Source of the DNA: Sisyra terminalis
Taxonomy: Eukaryota; Arthropoda; Insecta; Neuroptera; Sisyridae
Assembly: GCA_958496175.1 (NCBI GenBank)
Contig: OY292274.1
Span: 2,542,001-2,606,000 of the forward strand
Length of the DNA stretch: 64,000 bases
Direction: 5' to 3'
Shown: in pieces, positions 12,030-24,277 of the stretch
Numbering within the stretch: the first letter of the stretch is position 1
Layout: the number at the start of each line of letters is the position of its first letter
Notes under the pieces: model-generated
Databases searched by the model: none
Told to the model about the DNA's origin: nothing
Seen by the model: the letters and a program-made list of their open reading frames with translations, nothing else
Position numbers and translations under genes: made by a program

Positions 12030-13095
12030 CACTATTGGTAATGTATTAGTATACTAGGTATGATAGATGTTTTGCGACGAAAAAAAAGGAGCAATCTAAG
12101 TCGATTAGATCATTTTTATTACTATTTCTGGTTTAATTAACCTAAAACGTTTTTAATATGTTTTATTGTTTCACTTATTTAAAAAAATAAGGTATTTATA
12201 GCGATTGAAACTTCATTGAAATCAATTGTTCCACTAAAGTTAATTCCATTAGACAATATCTAAAAGTTAAGACCAATAGTTTTCATAAAAAATATCATCA
12301 GTGAATAGTTTCAAATATTACAAATATTTTGTTTCGGAAATTAATACAATTGAATTAATACAATTAGTAGATGCCTTCTATTGGAAGCATAAAGCATAAT
12401 ATTGGAAGCATAAAAATCGATTGGATGAGTAATGGCACAAAAAAAACGAAACACATTAATTATATTGTCAAACCATTAAGGTAATAAAAAAATATGTAGC
12501 TACGAAATATTTTCAAATTTATTTAAAATTACATATTTCTCTGGGGAGAAGAGTTAAAGCAATTTAAAAAGTGACATGTAATGGGAATAACATACCTAGT
12601 GTATTTAGCTATTTTAATTTTTCGTTAAATTAAATGAAATGTGCTCGTATTTTACGGATAATCTAGTGAAAATCAACCTCTCAACTTCATGACAACAATG
12701 ACAATTAAATTGTTTTAGAGATAAATTCTAAAATTAAAAAAAAAGAACTTTTTTCCATTAAAAGTATGGGAATTTAATTGTATTCTTCATGACAACAACT
12801 TATAATCTCATTGGCTAGGAAAATAAAATTTGAGGATTTACCCCCCCCACCGGGGCTTCGCCCCTGAACCCTTTGTTTTTATTTTTTTTCTACAAAATAA
12901 GTGGAGCAGCTACGGTTATTTTATTTATTCTTTTACTTCTGGTGGAATTTCTATAGAGGTGCGTTACACCTGTTCATAGAACCAGAAGAACTAAAAGATT
13001 TACACAAAAACACTATAGTTAATAAAATTTATCAAATCAATAATACAAACTAAAAAAGATATATTACAATATGACTTGAAACTATTTTTCTAAAA
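12030..13095. other. AT-rich sequence with one GC-rich hairpin
   Basis: The only notable structure is a C-run followed by the hairpin GGGGCTTCGCCCC near 12854-12866 in very AT-rich surroundings. It could be the end of a repeat, but I cannot assign it. The region next to 13095 is probably LINE 3' untranslated sequence. Confidence 0.3.
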
Positions 13096-13995
13096 TTACG
13101 TCCTAGAGTTGGAAACCCAGTTTCCCAGCTTTTTCCCCAATATCTTTTTGGAACAGATCAGCGATTTCATGTTTTCAGACAGCATATTAAAATATTTAAC
13201 CGGAACGTAGTAAGCGCTTTTAGCTTGAATATTTTTTTTTATTTTTTGGCCATACTAGCTGCTTAGATCTAGTGTCACTCGGCCTTTCAGCATGAAGTTT
13301 TTTACAATCATTATAATAAACACTAAGAGCTCTAACTATAAAGTAGTCTCGTATTTTCAGTGGCGTCATTTTCGTATTTTCAGTCAATTGATTTTTGTTA
13401 GATATTTTGCTAATTAACTTAGTTGGATGTAAGCTAGTTGTCTTATCGAGTTGTCGTAGGCCCCAACCCACGCTATAATTCCATAGTTAATCATGCCTTC
13501 AAAAAGACCATGGTAAATTGTTTTTAGAACAGGTGCTTGAAGATAGTTATTTAATTTATAAAATAGGAATGTAAAATATTTGATTTTTTTACAAGTTCCA
13601 TAACATGAATATTCTATTTCATGTGGCAGTCAAAATATATACCAAGGTATTTGCAGCTTGTTACTCTTTTTAGTTTTTTATCTCTAATAAATAGTTGAAA
13701 TTTAACTGGTATACTATCTACATAGCTTCCAAAAGTAATAAAGGTAGATTTATCTGTGTTTAATAATAATTGATTATTTCTTAGCCAAGTATCCAATTTT
13801 TTTAACCAATTCGATATATGAACATTAACCTCTCCCCAGTTCTTACCACAACATAACACAACCGTGTCATCAGCATAAGAAACTAAGTTGTTTTTCGGTA
13901 GTACATCAAATATATCGTCAATATACAAGATAAAAAATAATGATCCTAGAATAGTTCCTTGCGGAATTCCAACTCTTACATATTTATAACCACAC
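13096..13995 (-). pseudogene. CR1-like LINE reverse transcriptase fragment
   Basis: On the minus strand, from 13995 downward, the reading gives GIPQGTILGSLFFILYIDDI and then LVSYADDTVVLC, which are reverse transcriptase palm motifs including the catalytic YADD. Next come the thumb-region motifs LLNTDKS and SCKYLGIYFD. After a stop at 13614 and frameshifts near 13560 and 13450 it continues with YLQAPVLKTIYHGLFEGM, YGIIAWVGAYDNS, then PTKLISKIS and finally SAYYVPVKYFNMLSENMKSL, the conserved C-terminal tail. It stops at about 13096. The N-terminal part of the enzyme and the endonuclease are missing, consistent with 5' truncation at insertion. It is broken by at least three lesions. The clade (CR1 or a relative) is my inference. 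Confidence 0.8.
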
Positions 13996-14234
13996 TACTG
14001 TTGACTAACTAAAAACGTAGTGATAATTCAAATATAACCAATATAACCTGCCATACATGTCATTCTTGTGTGAAAGGTGCTTTGGAGCACAATGGGTGGG
14101 ACGGAATGGGGTACACCCCGTTCCATCTCAGGCAATATTTGTATTTCCCATTCAGATTGACATTATTATTTTATCAGCAGATAGTGCGTACGTATAAGGA
14201 AAACTAGCCAATAGTCCATATATAAAAAAGGCTG

Positions 14235-14397
14235 GATGATACAGAGGTAATTGGCCTATACTGTCAAGATTTATACTCCAAATCTAATGAACGCTGGTGT
14301 TCCTCCAGTATTTGTCAAAAAATGGGCACATTGGGCATGTGCTGGGCTAAACAGTGACAACAATGATAGGGTCTTCATCTGCGAACTATGCCAATAA
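14235..14397 (+). pseudogene. PHD-like zinc-finger C-terminus, probably from a transposase
   Basis: Across one frameshift near 14320 (a run of six A) the reading is TEVIGLYCQDLYSKSNERW, CSSSICQ, then KWAHWACAGLNSDN, RVFICELCQ and a stop at 14395-14397. The layout C-x2-C, W-x-H-x2-CAG and FICELC is that of a PHD-type finger. In insect genomes such fingers often end pogo/Tigger-like DDE transposases, after an acidic stretch like the DDTE seen here. GC content is higher than the surroundings. The flanks have blocks such as CACAATGGGTGGGACGGAA and CCTGTTCCGCCCC, which could be remains of inverted ends. The transposase core itself is not seen, so its origin is an inference. Confidence 0.5.
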
Positions 14398-14409
14398 CAA
14401 GTATCCCAT

Positions 14410-15764
14410 TGCGCCCTAGGCTCATTTCCCATTGTGCCTCAGGGGTTGGGGCAGAATGAAAAATGTCCATTTATTTTTGAAACCTAACTTTTTAATCTTA
14501 ATTATTAATTTAAATTAATAAAACGTTTTTTCATTTGTAGGGAATGAATTAAATAAATATATAAATTACAAAATAACGAGATTGATTCTTTAAACCTCTC
14601 GTAAATTGTGAAATTAAAACTTTGATACCCTGTTCCGCCCCAGGTTCCCCGATTCATATTTTGTAATCTAAGTGAGATGTCGAAAAATTTTATTCTTCAT
14701 TATCGTATTATTTTGTCAAAATTTATAAGAACCCATGAAAAATCGTAGTTTTCTCTATTTTTGAAGTTATAAACATTCTTCACAACGTCTAAATTTTTCC
14801 ACTTTCCTTAATCAGTACTAAATAGTAGAGAATAATAAATAAAAACCACTTCCACGCTTAATGTTAATTTACTTAATGCCAACGTTATGTACGTTATAAG
14901 GCATTCAATATGGGTGTGGCTTTATTAAATTTTTAAAATTTAATACTTAAAATTTTCAACAATCAAAACAAATGAACATCTTTAAATCTCGCAATCCCAT
15001 TGGCTAACAGCCTCTTGCATTGAGGCATGAATATGCTCTCATCAAATATTAGCGCGTTGTTTGATATATTCATACTGTATTTGTTCTTAACAAATTGATT
15101 TCAATTGATTGCAAGTATAAAAAGCAGAAAAAAAAATAATACATGTAAGCCAAAACTTACTTGTTTATTGGCTATCTAATGTTAGGCGGATACTAAAGAA
15201 CACCCTAAACCATTCTACTGTTAGTAATAGTTTTCGATTGCCACAAAAACCAAATATTTTATCCTCTATAATGTTGTTGTCGATAATGTCGAAGAAACTT
15301 TGTCTTAAATTCTTCTATGCTGTTTTCTTAAAATAATTTAGCAAATTGCATTCAAGTATTTGGAACTAAATAAGATATCAATACTGTTCCGATCATACTT
15401 TATTACTTTGAATTTATTTTTAGTGAATTTCTAAAAGTCTTTTTTATTCTCTTAAGTGTTATTATTTTATCACCACTCTTTTATTTCTATCTCTATTTTA
15501 AACAAAAGGATTCAACATATTAAGGGAAGTTTTGAATGTTCAACATTCCAGTACATAGTTTAATCACATACTCGAAAAATCAGTAAAATCGCAAATATAT
15601 GAAAATTAGTGTCAAAGTTTTGATTGCTTACCGTTACTGTTATAGTAATAGACTCTTTGATTGGTTATCATAAAAGTCTATAAACGGTAGACTTAAACAT
15701 TTGGGAAAAAGGGATAGTTAATAATAATTTTTATTTCATGAAATAATGAACCCACACAAAAGAT
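14410..15764. other. AT-rich sequence, nothing recognised
   Basis: Apart from possible remains of the preceding element up to about 14660, I see no gene or repeat. Confidence 0.35.
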
Positions 15765-16817
15765 TTTTTCCCAAATTGATTTTTTTACAGCGATCACCCC
15801 CTGAATTTTTAGTTTAAAATATAAAAAAAATTATCCAATACAATTAAGCTCATAATTTCTTGATTAAACCGTGCCGGAATCATGTTACTTTTACCATTTA
15901 AATAACATGGGATTATTTGACTTTTTATTTTCAATTTTTTTTCTCAGAAACAAATGTATGAAAAAATTTAAAGTTAAATTATTTTGATGTAAAATTTAAC
16001 GCTCTACAAAAAAGGTTTCTTATGAATTTTCGATTAAATCACTCCATTAAAAGTTATTCAACATTTAACTTTTTAACGACAAATCAATCGAATATAGGCT
16101 CAATAAAATGATGTTGACTACAAGTTCTAAGAAATTTCTCATAGATGGTGTCAGGTGAAATGGTAAAAATTCGAATAATAATTGAACTTTTGTCAATAGT
16201 CTCATTAAGTAGTATGAAATTTACTTCGTAGGAACAAAATATTGATTACAGTACGAAAATTTATCCTGCATAAATTGAATTTCACGACTATAGCGAATTT
16301 GGATCTTATGTCACTGGTTTTAATTGTCAAAATATGATTTTTTGTTTGTTTAATTTTCTGTTCAAGCCATAAAATTAACACAAATAATCACTTGCGCTCT
16401 AATGATAATAATTTTTATCTTCTCTTCTGATGGTTTTATAGATAAAAAAGTAAAAATTTGCAAAAAGTTGAAAATATTGCAAGATATATATTAGGCACAA
16501 GTTAAATGTTGAATAACTTTTAATGGAGTGATTTAATCGAAAATTCATAGGAGACCTTTTTTGTAGAGCGTTAAATTTTACTTCAGAATAATTTAATCTA
16601 AAATCTTTTCATACATTTGTTTCTGAGAAAAAAAATGAAAAGTAAAAAATCAAATAATCCCATGTTATTTAAATGGTAAAAGTAACATGATTCCGGCACG
16701 GTTTAATCAAAAAATTAAGAGCTTAATTGTATTGGATAATTTTTTTTATATCTTAAACTAAAAATTCAGGGTGCGATCGCTGTAAAAAAATCAATTTAGG
16801 AAATAACGGACACCCTA
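15765..16817. mobile_element. Foldback MITE ending GGGTGTCCG, copy 1
   Basis: Arms of about 300 bp, beginning around CCCAAATTGATTTTTTTACA and containing ACCGTGCCGGAATCATG, are inverted around a unique core at about 16090-16490. The right end reads CGGACACCC followed by TA (16816-16817), as in copy 2. The left terminus is replaced by unrelated sequence, so this copy is damaged. The core is in the opposite orientation to that in copy 2. No transposase is present. Confidence 0.75.
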
Positions 16818-16819
16818 AT

Positions 16820-18650
16820 ATATTTGCTCTAGTTGTGATCTAGAATTAAATTTGAGGTATATTTGTACTATTATTGTTCATAACAATCAAAAATCACAGA
16901 TTTCTAAATTAGCCAGTGCACGTGCTGGTATCTTTTTCCCTTACCAATATCCAATAATCCATCAATATCTTCACACATATTGAATATAATATATGCAATA
17001 GAAGTGCTATTTTGAAAAATAATAATATTGAGAGTCAAGCTATGATTTATTCATGAGATTGGAGCTATTTTTATGAAAAAAGAGAGAACAATGAATCGAG
17101 AGAATGTTGAGAATTGTTAATATAGAATGCAACTATCGATCTCTTAGTTCACATGTAGTATTAAAAAACAGTATGAAAATCTAATATCCGTGAAATAAAG
17201 TCACATACATTATGAACTTGTCAATATTAGCAACTTCTCTTCGCTCATCGCACTCATTTTCATTCTTTGTTTCCATTTTCTATCAGTTCTGAATTAATGA
17301 AGTGAATATAGATGAAGATAATGAAACAACCTTTCTATTCATATCTTCGTGTTGTATCGCGCAATACAACATTGATGAAGAGACTTTTCACCTTCAAGCT
17401 TAATAGGAAAGATAGTATCGAGATTTATTTGAAGTTGCCAACTTTAAAAATGTACACGACCTCGAATCATTCATCAACGTATTAGGACTTTTTTTCACAA
17501 TTTATAATTTAATTTAATTCTACCGGTTTGGAACCATCTGGCTTTTCTAATTCACCCAACTTAATAATCAAAATATACTAATCCAACCATGCGTAGAGAG
17601 TTGTTAAATTTCATTGACCCATTTTACTGTTTTGCAACGATTTAAATGAAAAAAGAGCCAGAAACGATCAAAAATAAATGTGTAATATTAAATATTTTAT
17701 TATTCGACTATAAAAATACGCGTCATGAGTATAATTTGACAAAAGTTTCAACTACCTAAATAAATTTCATTTTAAACAAACAAAATTTTTACTTATTTAA
17801 TACGGAGCATTTTGTACAAACTTTTAGTCCAAGAAACTGCATCAAATAACAAATGCGCCATGGTATGTCACAAATCGCAACATACACAAAAGACTTAGAA
17901 ATGGCTACAGTTGGGAAAGATTGCCAAACATAGCCTAACATAGCGAACCCGAATAAACGACCACCCTCCAATTATCTGGCAATTTCCCTTCTCGATAATG
18001 AATAGGAAACTTAGACTAATCCGAATATCCTTCTTGAAGTTGCCATTCGCGTTGTGATAAGTGATAATTTCTGCAACGCATACGTTCATCAGATTCGCTT
18101 ATTGTCTAGGTACAGATAGCGATTTATAATGTGGCCAAAAGAAATTGTACATAGCTATACTTGTATTTTACAACAAAGTTTTGCAATCCATAAGATATTA
18201 TCACAAATACGTAATTCGATGTCCAAACAATCTTGATCAGTGACCAAGACGAAATATTTGATTTTTCCGCAACTACTGTGTAATGTTAGTTGCCAGTGTA
18301 TCTTCAATATCTTCAAACACAAATGAAGAAAACAAATTAACTTTACTATATTTATAGTCCCACTGCAAAGCTAAAGCTGGCAAATTAAATAAATAAATTG
18401 AATTTTATTTATAGTAATTTTATTTACTGTAATTAACTGTTATTGTTTCATTATATCCACGTAGACTCAGAAAGGATAATATAGCGTAATTGAATTTTTT
18501 CCATCATCATTGTCATCGTTGTTTAAGGGTCAAAAATATCAACAAAAAAAAATCGTTGAACACCGAAGAAACATTGCAATATCATTAATTGACAAATTGT
18601 TATGCATTCCAACAAATGTTTAAAATATTAAACATATGGGATAACCTGAT
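16820..18650. other. AT-rich sequence, nothing recognised
   Basis: No supported gene. Short open frames at 17789-17971 and 17895-18089 overlap each other in different frames and show no family motif. Confidence 0.35.
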
Positions 18651-18651
18651 A

Positions 18652-19488
18652 TAAAGAGCGCAAGATTTCAGTGTTCAATAAAACATGGCTTTCTGTTGCA
18701 AAGTATAATATTCATTAATTTAGAAAATATACATTTGGGAGTTATTTATGGAACAAATTTTTTTTAAATGACCACGGCTTTGCTGGCATTTGTTAAACTT
18801 TATGATGAAATTTTCCATAACGTTATTGAATACATGTGGTGGTATTTCATTGATACAGCGTCTAATTTCGGCTTTTAATGCTTCGAAGAATGCAGGCTTA
18901 TTGGCATAAACCTGTAACTTCATATAATCCCACAGCCAGAAATCTAAAGGCGTTAAATCGCAAGAGCGCAGAGGCCAATTCTGGTCACCAAATATGGAAA
19001 TGACACGACCAGGAGCAAAATCGCGCAAGATCGTCTATGCTTCACGGGCGATATGGTACGAGACATCGTCCTGCTAAAACCACATATCGTCAAGATCAAT
19101 AACTTCCAAATGAGGCACAAAAAACTATTATCATATTACGATAACGTACGCAATTGATCGTTACTGCATTATCTTCTTCATTTTCGAAGAAAAACGGTCC
19201 AGTTATATTTCCAGACCATAATTCACAACATACAGTGACCCGTTGTGGATGCATTGTTTTCTAATGAATGAGGTGAAAATAGCCTCATTACTGAAAATGA
19301 TTTTGTTTGCAAAATCAGCAGGTTGCTCAAGGATCCAACTGGTGAATTCTCTTCGCTGTTCATGGTCTGCTATTTGATGTATACTAACTTCCATCTACTT
19401 TCGATTTGTCACGTCATATTCATGGGATATTATGACTGTCAAAGATGGCACTCAATTCAAATCATGCGCTCTTATTGAAACACTCTTA
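18652..19488 (-). pseudogene. DD41D mariner-type transposase relic, copy A
   Basis: The element has decayed ends, AGAGCGCAAGATTT at the left and GCTCTTATTGAAACA at the right. The transposase reads on the minus strand: ADFANKIIFSNEAIFTS, then after several breaks FAPGRVISIFGDQNW, RSCDLTPLDFWLW and EALKAEIRRCINEI up to the C-terminus at about 18720. The last catalytic Asp (PLDF) is kept. The first catalytic site reads SNEA where active relatives have SDEA, so the Asp is Asn. The N-terminal DNA-binding half is absent: sequence passes from the terminal repeat straight into mid-protein, as in copies B and C. Stops and frameshifts are present. It encodes no working enzyme. Confidence 0.85.
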
Positions 19489-19489
19489 A

Positions 19490-21021
19490 TTATATAGATT
19501 TGAGATCAAATTTTTATTTTATAAATGCATTTACCAATTTGAAAAAGGAAAATAAAAGAAACAGTTTCAATCTTTCAATTATTTAAATTGAATTTAACGG
19601 GATAAATTTTTTCAACTGTAAGCTTTCTCTGTAATAAGACCTCGTTTGAAAAGTTAGTCTTTGAAAGTTTATTGCAGCTGTTATCATTAAAGAGAAAAAC
19701 AGAATCATCATCAAGAGTTTTATTATTCTTAAGTTTCAATTATATGAAGAGCTACATGTTATGTAACTAAAAATTCCTCAATCTGATTACTCATATTTTA
19801 TAACAACACTAGGAATATTTATACATAAGTATTATGAGAAAGATAACATACTTGGTACATGATATAGTTGAACGAATTTGATCACTAAAAGTGCTTTTTA
19901 CTTACTCGTTATGCTAATTTCGTATTAGCATAACTGAATAAATAAATTAATTTAATTAAGGAGTGAACAAACATCAGGTGAGCATAAATTATTTTCATGA
20001 TAAAATTATTAAAACGGTTTTTTGTGTCAGCTTTTAAAATCCATTTTCTAAATTAATAAAGTTTTTTACGTCAATAATTTATTTAAAACCACAATGTTTG
20101 ATTTAAGTGATTTATTTTCTTAATTCTTAAATTATCATTTATACAGTAGATGGAAATCCTGTTTCTAAACAAGCTTCTAATGACGAAAGTTTTGATTTGC
20201 CACAAAAGAAAAATAAATAAATATGGAAAAAATTAAAAACCGAAAAAAACCCAAATTAATTTTGTAAACTTTTAATTGGTTTTCCATACTTTTTAAGAGA
20301 ATTTTTTTTCTTTAAAGCTTTATATTTAATTAATGTGGCCTGAAAAGAGGCTGAATAAGTAATTTTCCAAGTGACTCAATGTTCACTGAACTATTGGTGA
20401 TATAGCGAACCTAAGATATACGCTCATGAATGATTCATAATCATGTTGACTTTTCTCATAGTGAAAAACTCAAATCATTGAATTCATTGGTTGACTTGTC
20501 AAATTGTGGATTTTCGTACTTTCGAAGGTATATCTTAAAGTATTAAGTTTGACCGCATGAGAAGTTCTTGACATTCTAGAAAGGTTTCTGTGCATTTCAA
20601 TGATTTGTTCTTTACAAATTAAGTCGTTGGAAAAATCAAATTAATTTATTGAATCAGTCATAAGTTTTTCTCTTCGATGACGGCTTCGATTCATAATGAT
20701 TTGCTGATGTAAGCGTTTCAGTAATATTCCATATTCAGATTTAAATTGGATTTGATTTTTTCGCAATTTCATGTTTAACAAAAGCAACGTCAGCGTTTTA
20801 GAGACTTTTGATATATTAAAATGTTTGAAAAGTTGTCATTTGTAAAAAGATTGTATTCGGGTAGATGGGCAAAGCTATTGAATATTTGGAAAAAAACAAT
20901 TTTCGAAATTGTCCTAATATTGAAAACATCAGTACATATCAACTTTTGAACTATATCATTTTTTTCAGAAGTACTTATACTTATCTATCTCACCTACTTA
21001 TTTACTTATGTACCTGTACTG
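19490..21021. other. AT-rich sequence, nothing recognised
   Basis: No gene or repeat with a second copy in this window is recognised. A 73-codon frame at 20865-21086 runs into the terminal repeat of the next element, so it is not a gene. Confidence 0.35.
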
Positions 21022-22093
21022 TAGGGTGTCCGTTATTTCCCAAATTGATTTTTTTACAGCGATCGCACCCTGAATTTTTAGTTTAAGATATAAAAAAAAT
21101 TATCCAATACAATTAAGCTCTTAATTTTTTGATTAAACCGTGCCGGAATCATGTTACTTTTACCATTTAAATAACATGGGATTATTTGACTTTTTACTTT
21201 TCATTTTTTTTCTCAGAAACAAATGTATGAAAAGATTAAAGATTAAATTATTCTGAAGTAAAATTTAACGCTCTACAAAAAAGGTCTCTTATGAATTTTC
21301 GATAAATCACTACATTTAAAGTTATTCAACATTTAACTTGTGCCTAATATATATCTTGCAATATTTTCATCTTTTTGCACATTTTTACTTTTTTTAACTA
21401 TAAAACCACCGGAAGAGAAGATAAAAATTATTATCATTAGAGCGCAAGTGATTATTTGTGTTAATTTTATGGCTTGAACAGAAAATTAAACAAACAAAAA
21501 ATCATATTTTGACAATTAAAACCAGTGACATAAGATCCAAATTCGCTATAGTCGTGAAATTCAATTTATCCAGATTAAATTTTCGATATTTAATCAATAT
21601 TTTGTACCTACGAAGTGAATTTCATACTACTTAATGAGACTATCGACAAAAGTTTAATTAAAATTCGAATTTTTACCATTTCACTTGAAGCCATCTATGA
21701 GAAATTTCTCGGAACTTGTAGTCAACAAATTAAATGTTAAATAAATAACAAAATAAAATTAATTCAAGTTAAATGTTGAATAACTTTTAATGAAGTGATT
21801 TAAGCGAAAATTCATGAGAGTCCTTTTTTGTAGAGCGTTAAATTTTACGTTAGAATAATTTGATCTTAAATCTTTTCATTCATTTGTTTCTGAGAAAAAA
21901 AAAATAAAAGAAAAAAGTCAAATAATCCCATGTTATTTAAATGGTACATGGTAAATGGTAACATGATTCCGACACGGTTTAATTAAGAAATTAAGAGCTT
22001 AATTGTATTGGATATTTTTTTTTATATCTTAAACTAAAAATTCAGGGTGCGATCGCTGTAAAAAAATCAATTTGGGAAATAACGGACACCCTA
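21022..22093. mobile_element. Foldback MITE ending GGGTGTCCG, copy 2, TA duplication
   Basis: The element runs 21024-22091 with matching ends GGGTGTCCGTTATTTCC and GGAAATAACGGACACCC, flanked by TA on both sides (21022-21023, 22092-22093). Together with the short ends this fits a Tc1/mariner-type MITE. Arms of about 300 bp are inverted around a unique core that matches copy 1 in reverse. The host flanks are also partly symmetrical (CTGTACTG TA ... TA CTGTACTG). No transposase is present. Confidence 0.85.
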
Positions 22094-22094
22094 C

Positions 22095-23440
22095 TGTACT
22101 GTTAAGTACAGGTAGTAATTGTCAAAAAAGTTTTGAAATTAAAGAAGTCTGTACTGAAGCATAAAACGCTTAAATACATATTTTTTGTTTCATTGGATTC
22201 ATTGAATTTATAAATATGAGAATTTTGGCATACTTTTTTTTTTAATTTCCTCAAACTAAAACCATATCAAGTTCACGAAAATTTAAAGTTTACGAAAATA
22301 TAGAATGAAATAAAATAACAGACGCCAATAAAACATAACCGTGCATATCATTGATGTCATACTGCTCTATCGTTGCATAGTGCAGAGTTGCAAAGTTCCT
22401 ACTTCCAGAGTAAAGTTTTGAATTATCGACGAAACGTAGTGCTTTACCAAAACGCGATTGTTGTCTGGTTAAATTGTGCACAAAAAGATTCGAAAAACTA
22501 GTTTAAAATGAAGGAGAAAATAAATGGTTACCTATACTTGTACTTATCCATACTCCGACAAAAAGATTTTTCAATTCATTGCTAACCTAACAAATGTGAA
22601 TGGTAACTACTTTTATCAAAAGTTTTCAATTGAGGTAAAAAGCTTCTCGTTATTAAAATATCGTAGTGAAAAACGAACAATTTATTCGTTCAAGTTGCAG
22701 AACATTTGCACTTGTAAACTTTCATTCTTCCTTTGTGTAAATTTACGTTCATTTCCAAGTTTCTTAAAGCTGAAACATTACTTCCTTATTAAAGGAAAAG
22801 ATTTTTTATTTGTACTCGTATTTATGTAAAACTGGTGAAATTTAATGCGTAGTTATCAATTTTCAATGTTGGTTTCGGCTCGTTTACTACAATTTTCTTT
22901 AGTCGTAAATAAGTTATACTGTCATATTTATTAAGTGGTGGAATTTATTTGAGATGATAAATATTAAAGTTGTATTTAACATTATTAAAATTTTAATTCT
23001 TGGTTTTTATTTTCAAATGATCATTATACCAAAAATATAACAATACATTTTTATTTAAAAATGGGAAACGCTTATGAAATCTTGAAATTCTTGTCCTTTC
23101 GGTTTTGACAAAAATCTAAGTGATCTTTGATGACATTTTTTTTTCATTCGAAAGAACATTACTTGGCCCAAACAGTGTTGGTTAAAATTTCTAAATCATA
23201 TTTTTACAAAATACTTAATATATAGGCATCCTGAAAGTCAATACTCTTCTATATCCCAAATTTAAGATTGAAACACTCGAATTATTAAATCAATTTTTTT
23301 TTGTGTATTTGACTAATCGATTAAAAAGATAATGCATTTTTAAAGTTCTTTTGAATTTGAAAAAAAATAAATAATGAAAACGTTTTTAAATATTTTTTAT
23401 ATGCGTCTGATAACAAAAATCATTTTTTAATACTTTTATT
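22095..23440. other. AT-rich sequence, one unrecognised frame
   Basis: A 101-codon plus-strand frame at 22524-22829 is Cys- and Phe-rich but matches no family I know and has background composition. Nothing else is seen. Confidence 0.3.
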
Positions 23441-23450
23441 AACAATCAAA

Positions 23451-23600
23451 ACAACCCTCAACAGAGCGACAGCCAGATTGAAAACGGTCCTAAGAGAACT
23501 GAAGAAAGAATCAATACAATAATTCCTCAACAACTTAACGGCCACTTCAGCCACATCCTTATAATTCGCTTGAAATAAATTAATTCTATGGACTACTATC
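23451..23600 (+). pseudogene. Jockey-type LINE ORF2 scrap
   Basis: The plus-strand reading TIKTTLNRATARLKTVLREL, then KKESIQ, a stop, and FLNNLTATSATSL resembles the linker between endonuclease and reverse transcriptase of Jockey-clade elements, where a basic helix is followed by FL-NL-T and an SLWK motif. A stop and a frameshift break it, and neither catalytic domain is present. GC content exceeds the background. About 200 bp downstream lies a hairpin of LINE 3'-end type (23790-23835), so this may be an internally deleted LINE copy. Confidence 0.45.
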
Positions 23601-23789
23601 TACTATATTGAAAAAATAAAGTTATAAAAGTACTACAAAAATGACCAAAATCTAATTATTTAAAATAAATTTTAAAAATTATACTAGACGTGTATCATTA
23701 GCAAACCCTACATTAATAAATAACAAAATATCATAAATTGCAAACAACGACAACACTAATACAGAAACAATTATAACATGTATTTTATT

Positions 23790-23840
23790 TTAGTCATTAA
23801 TGACCAAGCTGTTATACAGTGACTCTAAATAATATCAGAA
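23790..23840 (+). other. LINE 3'-end hairpin, copy 1
   Basis: AGTCA and TGACT flank a loop containing TAATGACCAAGCTGTT, followed by TAAATAA. The same loop sits in a stem AGTCGC/GCGACT at 28221-28252, where it precedes an A-rich tail. This looks like a 3' untranslated hairpin of a Jockey-type LINE, the kind of structure recognised by the element's own reverse transcriptase. Confidence 0.5.
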
Positions 23841-23916
23841 TAAAATTATCTAAATAAAATATCAGATTATTAGGACAAAATTTTTGTGTGTTAATTTTTT
23901 TTTTTTCAATTCAGAA

Positions 23917-24088
23917 ACGTTTCGTCACGTTTCCTGACTTCTCAAGCGTCTAAAACGTAAACATATCAATGATTTCAAGGTATAATTTGTTAATTGTATT
24001 ATTTTTTATGACTTTTAATATATAATTTTTATGATTATATAGTTTTATGTATTAGATACCTGAGAAAATCACGAAACGTGACGAAACA
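23917..24088. repeat. Inverted pair of hammerhead-like motifs
   Basis: The minus-strand motif 23917-23945 reads CTTGAGAAGTCAGG, then AAACGTGACGAAACGT. The plus-strand motif 24060-24088 reads CTGAGAAAATCACG, then AAACGTGACGAAACA. Both have a core-like CTGA or CTTGA, a self-pairing stem (GTCA/TGAC or TCACG/CGTGA) and GAAAC. The core Gs are not all in canonical positions. The pair is separated by about 115 bp of AT-rich DNA, so the segment is a small foldback resembling those at 2978-3552. Confidence 0.4.
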
Positions 24089-24277
24089 TTGCTGAATAGA
24101 ATAAATCGACCCATAAAAAGTTTTGATCCATCAAAAATTGATATTTTTTTATTTCTAATTTTAGAATTCGATGAAAATTACACACATTTTTTCAAGCAAA
24201 AAGAGGGGAGAGTATTTAATATGTTTTAGCGATATTACGAGCTATGAGCGTAATCTGTAAGAGCCAGTAATGAAAAA

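Noticed and set aside
11880..12040. A functional tRNA gene (A- and B-box-like sequences)
   Set aside because: No full cloverleaf can be drawn, and a second copy at 46031 shares a long non-tRNA body, so it is a SINE.
12840..12870. A GC hairpin as a transcription terminator or rho-independent signal
   Set aside because: The context is eukaryotic; a single GC-rich hairpin in repeat DNA has no such meaning.
22524..22829. A 101-codon open frame rich in Phe, Cys and Lys
   Set aside because: No recognisable domain and composition equal to the surroundings.
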